Source: Roseivirga sp. UBA6052 (GTDB lineage Bacteria > Bacteroidota > Bacteroidia > Cytophagales > Cyclobacteriaceae). Taken from it: 64,000 bases of DNA. A model generated the notes under the pieces. The model did no database searches. It had not been told where the DNA came from and saw only the letters and a program-made list of their open reading frames with translations. Below, piece after piece: positions 1 through 9,394 of the stretch (position 1 is the stretch's first letter; each line of letters opens with the position of its first letter). The DNA lies in the NCBI GenBank assembly GCA_002427755.1, contig DIYO01000001.1, positions 1,240,001-1,304,000 of the forward strand. Direction: 5' to 3'. A program made the translations under genes and the position numbers.

Positions 1-44
1 TTCGTCTAAATTTGCTGAATACCAGTTAATCTATAGAAACTAAA

Positions 45-791
45 ATGTCCTTAACATTCAATCTAAAGTACTTATATAGAGCTTTGAAGTATCGTTACAG
101 AAACGATAAAGATGAGTTGAACTATATTGTCTCGAACCTAGATTCTGGTATGTCTGCAATAGACGTGGGAGCGCACAAAGGTGGGTACTTGTACTGGATG
201 TCTAAAAGTGTCGGAAAACAAGGGAAAATATTTGCGTTTGAGCCTCAACCTAAGCTACATCAGTATTTGAGTGATGCCATAAGAGAATTCCCTCTTAAAA
301 ATGTAGAATTAACACATGGCGGAGTTTCATCTTCAGAAGGATCACTGGATTTATTCGTTCCAAGTGCTGATGGTAAAACATCACCTGGAGCTACTCTAGA
401 AAAAAGAGAAGACACGGAAGGCTATTCAATAAACGTCCCTGTTTATCAACTTGATACTTTGATGAAAGATAGATCTTTCAAAGTAGGCTTGATCAAGGTG
501 GATGTAGAAGGGCACGAGCTTGAAGTATTTAAGGGTGCGCTAGAATTGATAAAAAAAGATAGACCTAAAATCATCTTCGAATGCGAGGTAAGACATCTCG
601 GAAGTCTGCCGATTCAATCAGTTTTTAGCTACCTAGAAGATTTAGGTTACCGAGGTAGTTTTTTCCTAAATGGTTCTAGAAAACCCTTAGAAGTGTTCAG
701 ACCTGAGATTCATCAACAAACTGACGAGGACAAGGAAATCATTGACAAAAAGAACTACGCAAATAATTTCGTTTTTGAATACAACCTGTAA
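45..791 (+). CDS. FkbM family SAM-dependent methyltransferase
   Basis: The 248-residue protein has a class I methyltransferase fold of the FkbM type. The SAM-binding motif DVGAHKGGY is at residues 40-48, an acidic strand end FEPQP is at 65-69, and the family block KVDVEGHELEVFKG is at 151-164. FkbM proteins O-methylate sugars or polyketides, often in surface-glycan clusters; the substrate here cannot be read from sequence. No signal peptide or membrane segment is seen, so it should be cytoplasmic. The stop codon abuts the ATG of a second FkbM gene, so the two are co-transcribed. The start is the first ATG of the frame. Confidence 0.85.
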   Translation: MSLTFNLKYLYRALKYRYRNDKDELNYIVSNLDSGMSAIDVGAHKGGYLYWMSKSVGKQGKIFAFEPQPKLHQYLSDAIREFPLKNVELTHGGVSSSEGSLDLFVPSADGKTSPGATLEKREDTEGYSINVPVYQLDTLMKDRSFKVGLIKVDVEGHELEVFKGALELIKKDRPKIIFECEVRHLGSLPIQSVFSYLEDLGYRGSFFLNGSRKPLEVFRPEIHQQTDEDKEIIDKKNYANNFVFEYNL

Positions 792-1610
792 ATGACTTTA
801 AAAAGAAGCATAAAGAAAGCGGCAAATAATGCTTACCGACCTATAAAAGAGAGGTTAAAGAAACATTATAGACCTAAACAGTATGTTAAAAAATGGGGAA
901 AGGAGAAGGGACTTGCGCTTTATAATGAAATCTTTAACTATAAAGAAATAGGTGAATTATGTTCTCTGGACATTCCAAATTACCCCTACCACATTCATCT
1001 TAGAAAAGGTACTTCTGATGAACCCACTTTGAGGCAAGTCTTTATGAACATAAGATATGAGTTAGACTTGCCTTTTAAACCTAAGACTATTTTGGATGGC
1101 GGTGCGAATGTAGGTTATGCCTCAGTATTCTTTTCTGAAATGTATCCTGAGGCAGAAGTCTTATCTGTAGAACCAGAAGCTACTAATTACGAACTCGTAT
1201 TAAAAAACACTCGCAGCTATCCTAAGATAAATACAATTATGTCTGCCATATGGGGCAGTACTACATACCTTAAAATAGTGAACCTCAAACAAGAAAAGTG
1301 GGCTTTTGAGGTAGAAGAAGCTGAAGAAAGCGAAGAGGGCTCGTTTAAAGCTTATTCAATAATTGATCTGATGAAACAACAAAATTGGACGAGTATTGAT
1401 ATCCTGAAACTAGATATTGAAGGCTCAGAAATCTCTGTCTTTGAGAAAGATTATGAGGAATGGCTTCCTAATGTTAAACTCTTGATTATAGAGTTACATG
1501 AGAATATGAGGCCTGGATGTACGGCTATTTTTGAGAAGGCCATCAACCGATACAACTTTAAGGCCTCTGTAAGTGGAGAAAACCTGATTTACATTAACCA
1601 AAACAAATAA
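792..1610 (+). CDS. second FkbM family methyltransferase
   Basis: This 272-residue protein is a divergent relative of its upstream neighbour, with a basic N-terminal extension (residues 1-45) and the motifs LDGGANVGYASVFF at 101-114, VEPE at 126-129 and ILKLDIEGSE at 204-213. It starts on the base after the neighbour's stop codon, which implies translational coupling. A glycan or lipid-sugar O-methylation role is inferred from the family. The gene is followed directly by a strong hairpin terminator, so it is the last gene of its operon, which begins outside the window or at its left edge. Confidence 0.85.
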   Translation: MTLKRSIKKAANNAYRPIKERLKKHYRPKQYVKKWGKEKGLALYNEIFNYKEIGELCSLDIPNYPYHIHLRKGTSDEPTLRQVFMNIRYELDLPFKPKTILDGGANVGYASVFFSEMYPEAEVLSVEPEATNYELVLKNTRSYPKINTIMSAIWGSTTYLKIVNLKQEKWAFEVEEAEESEEGSFKAYSIIDLMKQQNWTSIDILKLDIEGSEISVFEKDYEEWLPNVKLLIIELHENMRPGCTAIFEKAINRYNFKASVSGENLIYINQNK

Positions 1611-1636
1611 AAAAGGCTTCTAAAGAAGCCTTTTTT
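1611..1636. terminator. bidirectional intrinsic terminator
   Basis: The arms AAAGGCTTC and GAAGCCTTT enclose a four-base loop, with an A-run on the left and a T-run on the right. The hairpin sits between the converging FkbM and ahcY genes, so it can stop transcription from both sides. Confidence 0.85.
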
Positions 1637-1653
1637 ATAATGTCAAATTAAGA

Positions 1654-2961
1654 TTAATATCTATAGTGTTCCGGTTTATAAGGACCTTCCACAGTCACGC
1701 CAATATATGCCGCTTGATCTTCAGATAGCTGGTCTAATTCTACACCAATTTTAGCTAAGTGTAAAGAAGCTACCTTTTCATCCAAATGCTTAGGCAATGT
1801 ATAAACAGCGTTCTCGTAAGCATCAGTATTTGTCCAAAGTTCAATCTGTGCTAATGTCTGGTTGGTAAACGAATTAGACATTACAAAAGAAGGGTGACCT
1901 GTTGCACAACCCAAGTTGACTAGTCTACCTTCAGCCAGAACAATGATCTCGTTACCATCAACATTATAAAGATCCACCTGAGGCTTGATCTCATTCTTAG
2001 TATCACCAAAAGTACCGTTCAACCAAGCCATATCGATTTCATTATCGAAGTGACCGATGTTACAAACGATGGTCTTATCGTTCATAGCTCTAAAGTGCTT
2101 TTCAGTGATAATATCTTTATTACCAGTAGCCGTAACAACAATATCTGCTCTAGGAATGGCAGTCTCCATTCTCTTTACTTCATAGCCATCCATAGCCGCC
2201 TGAAGCGCACAGATAGGGTCAATTTCTGTAACGATAACTCTAACACCTGCACCTCTTAAGGACGCAGCAGATCCTTTACCTACATCACCATATCCGGCAA
2301 CAACAGCTACTTTACCTGCGAGCATTACGTCAGTAGCTCTTCTAATAGCATCTACCAAAGATTCTGTACAGCCATATTTGTTATCAAACTTTGACTTTGT
2401 AACCGAATCATTGACGTTAATAGCAGGCAATGGAAGTGTACCATTTTTAAATCTTTCGTATAATCTATGTACACCAGTAGTAGTTTCTTCTGAAAGACCT
2501 CTGATATCATCAACCAACTCTGGGTATTTATCCAGAACCATGTTAGTTAAATCACCACCGTCATCAAGAATCATATTTAGTGGTTTATCTCCATCAAAAG
2601 CAAAAAGCGTTTGCTCAATACACCAATCAAATTCCTCCTCAGTCATACCTTTCCAAGCATATACTGGAATACCTGCCTTAGCAATGGCTGAAGCCGCATG
2701 ATCTTGCGTTGAGAAAATGTTACAAGAAGACCAAGTAACCTCTGCGCCTAACTCTACTAATGTCTCAATTAATACAGCAGTCTGAATTGTCATGTGTAAA
2801 CAACCAGCAATTCTTGCACCCTTTAATGGCTTAGAATCGCCATACTCTTCTCTTAAGGACATTAAACCAGGCATTTCTGCCTCGGCCAATCTAATTTCTT
2901 TTCGACCCCAATCCGCTAAATTGATGTCTTTAACTTTGAATTTTTCTGCTACTTCTTGCAT
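1654..2961 (-). CDS. ahcY: adenosylhomocysteinase (SAH hydrolase)
   Basis: The enzyme reversibly splits S-adenosylhomocysteine into adenosine and homocysteine, clearing the inhibitory product of methyltransferases. The 435-residue length is typical. Visible family blocks are LHMTIQTA at 55-62, SSCNIFSTQDHAAS at 78-91, NDSVTKSKFDNKYG at 184-197, the NAD-binding loop GYGDVGKG at 223-230, and the conserved C-terminal PEHYRY. All are intact, so it should be active in the cytoplasm. It is probably monocistronic, with its own promoter-like sequence just upstream and a shared terminator downstream. No SAH riboswitch was recognised. Confidence 0.97.
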   Translation of the reverse strand: MQEVAEKFKVKDINLADWGRKEIRLAEAEMPGLMSLREEYGDSKPLKGARIAGCLHMTIQTAVLIETLVELGAEVTWSSCNIFSTQDHAASAIAKAGIPVYAWKGMTEEEFDWCIEQTLFAFDGDKPLNMILDDGGDLTNMVLDKYPELVDDIRGLSEETTTGVHRLYERFKNGTLPLPAINVNDSVTKSKFDNKYGCTESLVDAIRRATDVMLAGKVAVVAGYGDVGKGSAASLRGAGVRVIVTEIDPICALQAAMDGYEVKRMETAIPRADIVVTATGNKDIITEKHFRAMNDKTIVCNIGHFDNEIDMAWLNGTFGDTKNEIKPQVDLYNVDGNEIIVLAEGRLVNLGCATGHPSFVMSNSFTNQTLAQIELWTNTDAYENAVYTLPKHLDEKVASLHLAKIGVELDQLSEDQAAYIGVTVEGPYKPEHYRY

Positions 2962-2981
2962 CTTTTTTTGATTTCTGAGCG

Positions 2982-3013
2982 CAAATGTAATACTTCATTT
3001 GTCCAATAACAAC
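2982..3013 (-). promoter_or_regulatory. candidate housekeeping promoter of ahcY
   Basis: On the minus strand the -7 element TACATTTG (2989-2982) fits the Bacteroidota consensus TAnnTTTG. A -33-like GTTG (3013-3010) lies 20 bases upstream. Transcription would start about 15 bases before the ahcY ATG. Confidence 0.45.
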
Positions 3014-3026
3014 ATGCAAGAATTGA

Positions 3027-3785
3027 TCAAAGAATGAACTCAACTTCTTTAAAATTGAATTCCATAATTTTTCCATTTGCCTCTACCTTCAAAATGCCAC
3101 TATCTGATACATCAACTATCTTTCCCATGAATTCGTACTCAGATTTTAACCGAATCTGCGCTAAATAGCCATACAGAGAAGCAAGGTATTCAGTCTTTAA
3201 GTCAAGGTACTTTTGTGCTTTGAGTAACAAGTAGAATCGTTCAAGATTAACGACCAATTTCTCTAGAACTTTTGGAAGCGTAAACTCTATGTTGGAATGC
3301 TTTGCTAAACTTGTGGCATTTTCAAGATCGAATTTCATTTGATGTACATTGAATCCGATTCCGACAACAGAATTTTCCAAGCTCATCTTACGGATAGAAT
3401 TCTCAGCTAATATCCCTGCGACTTTCATCTTGTTTATGAGTACGTCATTAGGCCATTTGATTTGAACCCGATCTAGAATTCCAAAATCTTCGATGGTTTG
3501 CTTAACAGCTAAAGAGGATATAATATTTAAGTAGAATTGTTTGTCAGGAGAAAGCCAATTAGGCTTCAAGATTATCGAAAACAATAAATTCATTTTGGGG
3601 CTAGATTGCCAAGCATTGCCTCTTTGTCCTCTCCCCTTTATTTGGTGATCCGTAATGACGATTAGTCCCTCTCTTGTGTCAGGTTCTGCTAACTTGGATA
3701 GTGCCAAATCATTAGTAGAGTGACAACTTGGCACATATATCAATTCCTTTCCTAGAAATAAGGTTTCTGCAAGGATTTTGTACAC
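3027..3785 (-). CDS. birA: biotin--[acetyl-CoA-carboxylase] ligase
   Basis: The enzyme activates biotin as biotinyl-AMP and attaches it to the biotin carrier protein of carboxylases. The 252 residues match the short, catalytic-only form without the N-terminal DNA-binding domain of the E. coli repressor. The nucleotide/biotin loop GRGQRGNAW is at 51-59 and KWPND at 110-114. The start is a GTG at 3785; no ATG is available upstream in frame. A TAAATTTG -7-like element lies at 3825-3818. The divergent layout with rsfS and ftsH is common in Bacteroidota. Confidence 0.92.
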   Translation of the reverse strand: MYKILAETLFLGKELIYVPSCHSTNDLALSKLAEPDTREGLIVITDHQIKGRGQRGNAWQSSPKMNLLFSIILKPNWLSPDKQFYLNIISSLAVKQTIEDFGILDRVQIKWPNDVLINKMKVAGILAENSIRKMSLENSVVGIGFNVHQMKFDLENATSLAKHSNIEFTLPKVLEKLVVNLERFYLLLKAQKYLDLKTEYLASLYGYLAQIRLKSEYEFMGKIVDVSDSGILKVEANGKIMEFNFKEVEFIL

Positions 3786-3840
3786 CTAATTTTTGTAATT
3801 TTAAATCTTTAAAAACCCAAATTTAGACGATTAATCATTA

Positions 3841-4200
3841 ATGAGTTCAGAAGAGCTGAGTAAGTTGGTAGTTGAGGGCATGGAAGACAAGAAAGCCGAA
3901 GATATTGTGATCATGGATCTTCGTTCAGTCAAAGGCTCAATCAGCGATTATTTTGTGATATGTTCTGGTAATTCAGACACCCAATTAGAGGCCATAGCAG
4001 AATCTATTGAAGAAGTTATCGAAAAGAAAAGTGAAGAATCAGCATGGCGAAAAGAAGGTTTTTCGAACAAAGAATGGGTACTTTTAGATTATGTTAATGT
4101 GGTTGCCCACATTTTTAAAAAAGACAAGAGAGCTTACTATGCGCTTGAAGATTTGTGGGGAGACGCAGACATCAAAAGATTGAATCCTACCTCTGCCTAA
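3841..4200 (+). CDS. rsfS: ribosome silencing factor RsfS
   Basis: The 119-residue protein belongs to the RsfS/Iojap family, which binds ribosomal protein uL14 and blocks subunit joining when nutrients are short. Family hallmarks are visible in the segment with ISDYFVICSGNSDTQLEAI (about residues 37-55) and in the C-terminal YYALEDLWGDA. It lies between the divergent birA and the downstream ftsH, 60 bases away, probably in one operon with ftsH. The start is the only sensible ATG. Confidence 0.92.
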   Translation: MSSEELSKLVVEGMEDKKAEDIVIMDLRSVKGSISDYFVICSGNSDTQLEAIAESIEEVIEKKSEESAWRKEGFSNKEWVLLDYVNVVAHIFKKDKRAYYALEDLWGDADIKRLNPTSA

Positions 4201-4260
4201 CTTTATCACTTTACACGCGTTATACAATAGGTTTATTTATTAGGGAAGAAAAGAAATAGA

Positions 4261-6339
4261 ATGCCAGATAATCCAAGAAAAAAGAACATACTTTCTAAAC
4301 CAGGTCCGGGTGGTAAAAAACCCAATCAGGTTTGGATTTTCATATCACTGATTATCCTATTCTTTGCCATTTCGTTTTTTACGAATCAAGGGTCAGGAAT
4401 ACCAATTACTTCGGTTCGATTTGAAGACATGCTTAAAAGCAACGATGTAGGAAAAGTTGTATATGTAACTAATCAAAATAGTGTTGAAGTAACACTCAAA
4501 CCAGAAGCACTTCAAAACGCTAAATACAAAACAGAATTAGAAAATAATTCATTGTTCGGCTTTAACGCTGGACCTCACTATAGAATTGAAAAGAAATTCT
4601 TCTCTTCTGAGGATTTCAGAGATTATTACGACAGATTCTTAGAAGGAAATAATATTCCAAAGCAGCAACAAGTACCAGTAGAATTTGATACAAGAACTAC
4701 TATCATAGACTTCTTAAGTACTTGGGGTTTCTTGATTCTTATCATTTTACTTTTCTGGTTAATGATGAGAAGAATGACCGGAAACGCTGGCCCTGGAGGT
4801 CAGATATTTAATATCGGAAAGTCAAGAGCAGCTCTTTTCGATGCTGAGAACAAAGTAAAAATCACTTTTGACAATGTTGCGGGTCTAGATGAAGCTAAAG
4901 AAGAGGTAAAAGAGATAGTAGACTTCTTAAAGAACCCTTCTAAATTCACTAAGCTAGGTGGTAAAATACCTAAAGGTGCATTGTTGGTAGGCCCTCCAGG
5001 TACAGGTAAAACCTTATTGGCAAAAGCTGTGGCAGGAGAAGCAGGCGTACCATTCTTTTCGCTATCTGGTTCAGATTTCGTAGAGATGTTTGTGGGTGTA
5101 GGAGCAGCTAGGGTAAGAGACCTTTTCAAACAAGCTAAAGAGAAAGCACCGTGTATTGTATTTATTGATGAGATAGATGCTATTGGTCGTTCTAGAGGTA
5201 AGGGTCAAATGCCTGGATCTAACGATGAAAGAGAGAATACACTAAACTCTTTACTAGTTGAAATGGATGGTTTCGCTACGGATTCTGGAGTAATCATACT
5301 AGCTGCAACCAACCGTCCTGATGTATTGGATAATGCCTTATTGAGACCAGGTCGTTTCGACCGTCAGATTAGTATTGACAAACCAGACATTGTAGGAAGA
5401 GAGCATATCTTCAAAGTACACTTAAAGCCTATTAAGCTTGATAAAAACGTTGAGCCTAAGAAGCTTTCTGCCCAGACTCCTGGATTTGCCGGTGCAGAAA
5501 TAGCCAATGTTTGTAATGAAGCAGCTCTTATCGCAGCCAGAAAAAACAAGAAGGCTGTAGACATGAAGGACTTCGAGGATGCTATTGATAGAGTAATCGG
5601 TGGTCTAGAAAAGAAAAACAAAATCATATCTCCAGAAGAGAAAAAGATTGTAGCATACCATGAAGCTGGTCACGCAGTGGCAGGTTGGTTCTTAGAACAT
5701 GCAGATCCATTGGTTAAGGTATCTATCGTGCCGAGAGGTGTAGCTGCATTGGGTTACGCGCAGTATTTGCCAAAAGAGCAATTCTTATATCAGACTGAGC
5801 AACTCATTGACGAAATGTGTATGACGCTTGGTGGAAGAGCAGCAGAAGAGATTGTATTTGGAAAAATATCTACAGGTGCATTAAGCGATTTAGAAAGAGT
5901 TACCAAAGTTGCATACAGTATAGTAACGGTTTATGGTATGAACGAACGTATCGGTAACATATCTTACTACGATTCAAAACAGAGTGAATACAACTTTAAC
6001 AAACCTTACTCTGAAGATACTGCCAAGGCGATCGATGAAGAAGTGAAAAAAATCATAGAGTCGGCTTACGAAAGAACCAAGCAGTTACTGACCGATAAGA
6101 GAGAGCAATTAGAAATATTGGCTCAAGAACTTCTTGAGAAAGAGATTATTTTCCAATATGATCTTGAGGGACTAATTGGCAAGCGTCCTTTTGAAAATCA
6201 GACGACTTACGAAGCATTTGCCAACAGTAACGGGCAAGATAAAGAAGAGGAAACAGTTGAGGTTGAAGCGGAGGAAGTGGCATCAGAAGTATCAGCTGAA
6301 GAAACTACAGCAGCAGAATCTTCAGAAAAACCTGAATAA
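4261..6339 (+). CDS. ftsH: ATP-dependent zinc metalloprotease FtsH
   Basis: This membrane-bound hexameric AAA+ protease degrades misfolded membrane proteins and regulatory substrates. The 692 residues show a membrane helix at about 24-41, a periplasmic domain, a second helix near 157-172, Walker A GPPGTGKT at 244-251, Walker B FIDEID at 301-306, the second region of homology NRPDVLDNALLRPGRFDR, and the zinc-binding HEAGH at 467-471. The C-terminal 45 or so residues are a glutamate-rich low-complexity tail. All catalytic motifs are intact. A hairpin terminator follows. Confidence 0.97.
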   Translation: MPDNPRKKNILSKPGPGGKKPNQVWIFISLIILFFAISFFTNQGSGIPITSVRFEDMLKSNDVGKVVYVTNQNSVEVTLKPEALQNAKYKTELENNSLFGFNAGPHYRIEKKFFSSEDFRDYYDRFLEGNNIPKQQQVPVEFDTRTTIIDFLSTWGFLILIILLFWLMMRRMTGNAGPGGQIFNIGKSRAALFDAENKVKITFDNVAGLDEAKEEVKEIVDFLKNPSKFTKLGGKIPKGALLVGPPGTGKTLLAKAVAGEAGVPFFSLSGSDFVEMFVGVGAARVRDLFKQAKEKAPCIVFIDEIDAIGRSRGKGQMPGSNDERENTLNSLLVEMDGFATDSGVIILAATNRPDVLDNALLRPGRFDRQISIDKPDIVGREHIFKVHLKPIKLDKNVEPKKLSAQTPGFAGAEIANVCNEAALIAARKNKKAVDMKDFEDAIDRVIGGLEKKNKIISPEEKKIVAYHEAGHAVAGWFLEHADPLVKVSIVPRGVAALGYAQYLPKEQFLYQTEQLIDEMCMTLGGRAAEEIVFGKISTGALSDLERVTKVAYSIVTVYGMNERIGNISYYDSKQSEYNFNKPYSEDTAKAIDEEVKKIIESAYERTKQLLTDKREQLEILAQELLEKEIIFQYDLEGLIGKRPFENQTTYEAFANSNGQDKEEETVEVEAEEVASEVSAEETTAAESSEKPE

Positions 6340-6360
6340 GAATAGAATTTCATATCAAGT

Positions 6361-6390
6361 AAATCAGGTCAGCAATGGCCTGATTTTTTT
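6361..6390 (+). terminator. intrinsic terminator after ftsH
   Basis: The nine-base stem AATCAGGTC/GGCCTGATT has one G-T wobble and a six-base loop, and runs into a T-run. It ends the rsfS-ftsH transcript 33 bases before the next gene. Confidence 0.8.
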
Positions 6391-6422
6391 TATTCATAAG
6401 GTTTCGCAAATTTGAGCCACAC

Positions 6423-7190
6423 ATGGCGATAGAGCTAAATCCAGAACAAAACCAAAAAATCTATTTCGCATCAGATTTCCATCTGGGTGTAGACGCAAAG
6501 CTAACAAGCAAGCAAAGAGAAAAACGCATTATTCATTGGCTAGATGAATGTAAAAAAGATGCGTCAGCTATTTTTTTAGTAGGTGACTTGTTCGATTTCT
6601 GGTTTGAGTATAAAAGAACCATACCTAAAGGATTCTCAAGGTTTCAGGGTAAGCTTGCCGAAATTGTAGATGAAGGCATTGATCTATTCATATTCACTGG
6701 TAATCACGATCTATGGATGTTTGGTTACTTTGAAGAAGAGATTGGAGCCAAAGTAATCTATGAACCGATAGAATTAAAGATCAATAAGACTAGCATTTTA
6801 ATCGGACATGGCGATGGTGTTGGACCTGGAGATGAAGGCTACAAATTCCTTAAAAGGATTTTTACAAATCGCTTTTTCCAATGGTGCTTTCACAGACTTC
6901 ACCCAAATTTCGGTATTGGAATAGCCAACTTCTGGTCTCAAAAAAGTAGAGCTCAAGCCAACAATACTGAACAGACTTTTCAAGGTGAAAGCGAATGGCT
7001 ATGGAGTTTTTCAAAAGAAACTGAAAAAACTCATCACTACGACTACTATATTTTCGGTCATAGGCATTTACCATTAGAACTTGAAGCAGGGCCAAATAGC
7101 ACTTATATTAATTTAGGAGAATGGCTAACAAATGAGACTTATGCAGTTTATGAAAGTGATCAAATCAAACTCAAAACTTTTAATAACTAG
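6423..7190 (+). CDS. LpxH-like UDP-2,3-diacylglucosamine diphosphatase
   Basis: The 255-residue calcineurin-like metallophosphoesterase has all metal-site blocks: SDFHLG at 17-22, GDLFDFW at 54-60, GNHD at 93-96 and GHRH near 212-216. LpxH hydrolyses UDP-2,3-diacylglucosamine to lipid X at the inner membrane during lipid A synthesis. A second paralogue is encoded at 15143-15982, and the FDFWFEY and GNHDLWMF context makes this copy the better lipid A candidate (inference). The 3' end overlaps the next gene by 41 bases. Confidence 0.8.
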   Translation: MAIELNPEQNQKIYFASDFHLGVDAKLTSKQREKRIIHWLDECKKDASAIFLVGDLFDFWFEYKRTIPKGFSRFQGKLAEIVDEGIDLFIFTGNHDLWMFGYFEEEIGAKVIYEPIELKINKTSILIGHGDGVGPGDEGYKFLKRIFTNRFFQWCFHRLHPNFGIGIANFWSQKSRAQANNTEQTFQGESEWLWSFSKETEKTHHYDYYIFGHRHLPLELEAGPNSTYINLGEWLTNETYAVYESDQIKLKTFNN

Positions 7191-7965
7191 TCTACTTTTA
7201 CTTTGTTCGCTGAAAGTAAAAGCACAGTCGGCCACTGAAACGTCACGCTACACCTTACCCTTTCAACCAAACCTAGTATCTATTGACAGGCAGGGTTACC
7301 TATACATAGCCAATAGTGAAGGTACAATTCATAAACTCAATAAAGAAGGCGAAATCCAGAGTACCTTTTCACCACAAAAGAGAGGTGAACCAAGTTTTCT
7401 AGAAACATGGCAAGGCCTTCGTGTCTTTGTGTATTACAGAAACTTTCAAGAGTATCTATTACTAAATAGGTTTCTGTCTAATGAGAATCGAATAAACACA
7501 GCTCTAGAAGATTTTTCATCAATTACGGGTTTAGCAACCTTGAGTAATGACAATAATCTATGGTTATTTAATGACCGTGACTTGATACTCACTAAAAGAG
7601 ACATAAACAACCAAGAGATCCTATTTGAAGCACAACTTAATTTAGGCACTGACTTTAGTAGTATGGAAGCTTACTTTATGAGAGCATATCAAAGCTACCT
7701 TTTTATCTCTACTAACAATGGCATATTGCTATTTGACAATCTCGGTAATTACCTGAGTAAGATTGTAAATGAGCCTGTTCAGTTCTTTGGGTTTCGAAAT
7801 GATGAACTTGTTTACAGTATGAATAACACCCTTAGCTTCGTATCCATTGAGGGCCAATCAAAAAGGGAAATCCTTTTACCGGATTCCCCTCGATTTGTTC
7901 TTACAGAAAACAATCAAGTTTTTGCGTTTAAAGGCAAAAACTTAATAGTGTATGAGATCAATTAG
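7150..7965 (+). CDS. exported beta-propeller-like protein of unknown function
   Basis: I do not recognise a named family. From the ATG at 7150 the protein has 271 residues and starts with a basic tip, a hydrophobic core (LLITSLLLLCSLKVKAQS) and a signal-peptidase site after KVKA. The rest contains short repeats such as DRQGYLYIANSEGTIHKLNKEG and DNLGNYLSKI, the pattern of NHL or YVTN-type propellers. Earlier ATGs at 7132 and 7141 would add only residues ahead of the signal peptide. It overlaps the preceding hydrolase gene and converges with tolC, overlapping it by eight bases. A periplasmic location is likely. Confidence 0.65.
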   Translation: MKVIKSNSKLLITSLLLLCSLKVKAQSATETSRYTLPFQPNLVSIDRQGYLYIANSEGTIHKLNKEGEIQSTFSPQKRGEPSFLETWQGLRVFVYYRNFQEYLLLNRFLSNENRINTALEDFSSITGLATLSNDNNLWLFNDRDLILTKRDINNQEILFEAQLNLGTDFSSMEAYFMRAYQSYLFISTNNGILLFDNLGNYLSKIVNEPVQFFGFRNDELVYSMNNTLSFVSIEGQSKREILLPDSPRFVLTENNQVFAFKGKNLIVYEIN

Positions 7966-9334
7966 ATTCATTTTCCATTTCTAACTCTCCCGTAAAAATA
8001 TCTAGAATTAATTGTCTAAATAATATTGAGTATTTAGCTCTAGCCAATTGTAGCTCTCCGTTGTTCTTACCGTTTAATGCTTGTAAATAGGTTACAAAAT
8101 CTATTGTTCCATTCTCATAACGGTTCTGAGCAAATTCGTATGTCGTGTTCAAATTTACCAGACTTTCTTTAGCAGCTGCATAAGAAGTCTTGGCATTGAC
8201 CAAATTCAAATATGCCTGCTGAACACCGTTTGTCAGCGAGTTTTTAGCCTGCTCCAAACCTAACTCAGAATTCAATACTTGTATTTTATTCTGTTGTACT
8301 TGGTTGCTATTTCTGAAACGGTTAAAAATTGGAATACTCAAATTAAGTCCAGCAAATTTAGATACGTTCTCTTCAAACTGGGTGCTTAGATCCACCACTT
8401 CAGTCCTTGTAGGCACACCATTAACGTCTCTTTCTAACACATTTACGCGGTTAGAAGACCAGTTGGTTCCATAAGATGCATTAACTGAAAGCGAAGGCAT
8501 CCAATAATTTTGAGCAGACTTTAAAGCTTTCTCAGATGCCTTAAGAGAATACTCGGCCGATTTAATACCAGGAGAAAAATTGTAAGCCTTATCATAAATC
8601 TCACTATAAGCCTTGATTTCATATTCAAGTTCTTCATCCGAAGCAGTAATACCTTCAAAAGATATATCTTCTGATGGGTCTAAGAGAAGCAATTGTATTA
8701 AGGTAAGTTTTGCCGTTTCTAAGCTATTTCTAGTGTTTACAATAACAAGTTCTTGTTGAGCCACTTGTGATCTGAAATTGTAAACCTGTTCCATATTACC
8801 AACTCCAGCTCTCTCTCTCTTTTCTTCTCTCTCCAGCTGCTCTTGAAGTATATCCTTAGTTTGCTCTGCGATTTTTAAATTCTCTCTAAATGTTATCAGG
8901 TTCAAAAATCCGGCAACAATACTTACTTCGGTAGTTTGTATATTACTTGCAACATTTGCCTCAGCTGCCTTATAAACAAACTTGCTTCTTTGGGCATTTA
9001 GCATGTTACTAAAACCATCAAAGATGGTCATGTTAGCGTTAATCGAACCACTACCTCCTAAGGTTGTAGTATTCACTAGTCCACCTGAAATTAAGTCAAA
9101 ATTCAATCCTTCGTTCCATCTATGACCTGCGCTTGCATTTAAAGAAGGAAGCCAATTCATTTTACTTTGGAAAAGGTTTGACTCTGCTGCAACTGCATTA
9201 TTCTTTGCGCGCTTTATGTCTATATTATTCTGAAGTGCTATTTCAATACACTCCTCAAGAGTCAATACCCGTTGTGCTTGAGGTGTAGCAGCAAAAACTG
9301 CTAATGCAACGAGTGTGTAAAATATTCTTTTCAT
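7958..9334 (-). CDS. TolC family outer-membrane efflux channel
   Basis: From the ATG at 9334 the protein has 458 residues. It starts with a signal peptide (MKRIFYTLVALAVFAATPQA), followed at once by LTLEECIEIALQNN, the standard opening of TolC proteins. The two long helical repeats with IPIF and QALNGKNNGELQLARAKY-type segments are as expected for an outer-membrane trimer with a periplasmic tunnel. A longer frame to 9406 exists but runs through hairpins and would bury the signal peptide. It is the last gene of an HlyD-ATPase-TolC locus, separated from the ATPase gene by a terminator-like hairpin. Confidence 0.88.
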   Translation of the reverse strand: MKRIFYTLVALAVFAATPQAQRVLTLEECIEIALQNNIDIKRAKNNAVAAESNLFQSKMNWLPSLNASAGHRWNEGLNFDLISGGLVNTTTLGGSGSINANMTIFDGFSNMLNAQRSKFVYKAAEANVASNIQTTEVSIVAGFLNLITFRENLKIAEQTKDILQEQLEREEKRERAGVGNMEQVYNFRSQVAQQELVIVNTRNSLETAKLTLIQLLLLDPSEDISFEGITASDEELEYEIKAYSEIYDKAYNFSPGIKSAEYSLKASEKALKSAQNYWMPSLSVNASYGTNWSSNRVNVLERDVNGVPTRTEVVDLSTQFEENVSKFAGLNLSIPIFNRFRNSNQVQQNKIQVLNSELGLEQAKNSLTNGVQQAYLNLVNAKTSYAAAKESLVNLNTTYEFAQNRYENGTIDFVTYLQALNGKNNGELQLARAKYSILFRQLILDIFTGELEMENESN

Positions 9335-9358
9335 AGCTGTATTTTCTATCCATTTTTT

Positions 9359-9392
9359 GGCATAAAATGCCCAGGCACATTGCAAAATGTGC
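9359..9392 (-). repeat. two small hairpins upstream of the tolC gene
   Basis: GGCAT/ATGCC with a three-base loop (9359-9371) and GCACAT/ATGTGC with a six-base loop (9375-9392) follow each other within the untranslated stretch ahead of the tolC-type gene. With the terminator at 9395-9422 they make three hairpins in about 65 bases. They may shape mRNA processing or stability. Confidence 0.5.
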
Positions 9393-9394
9393 TT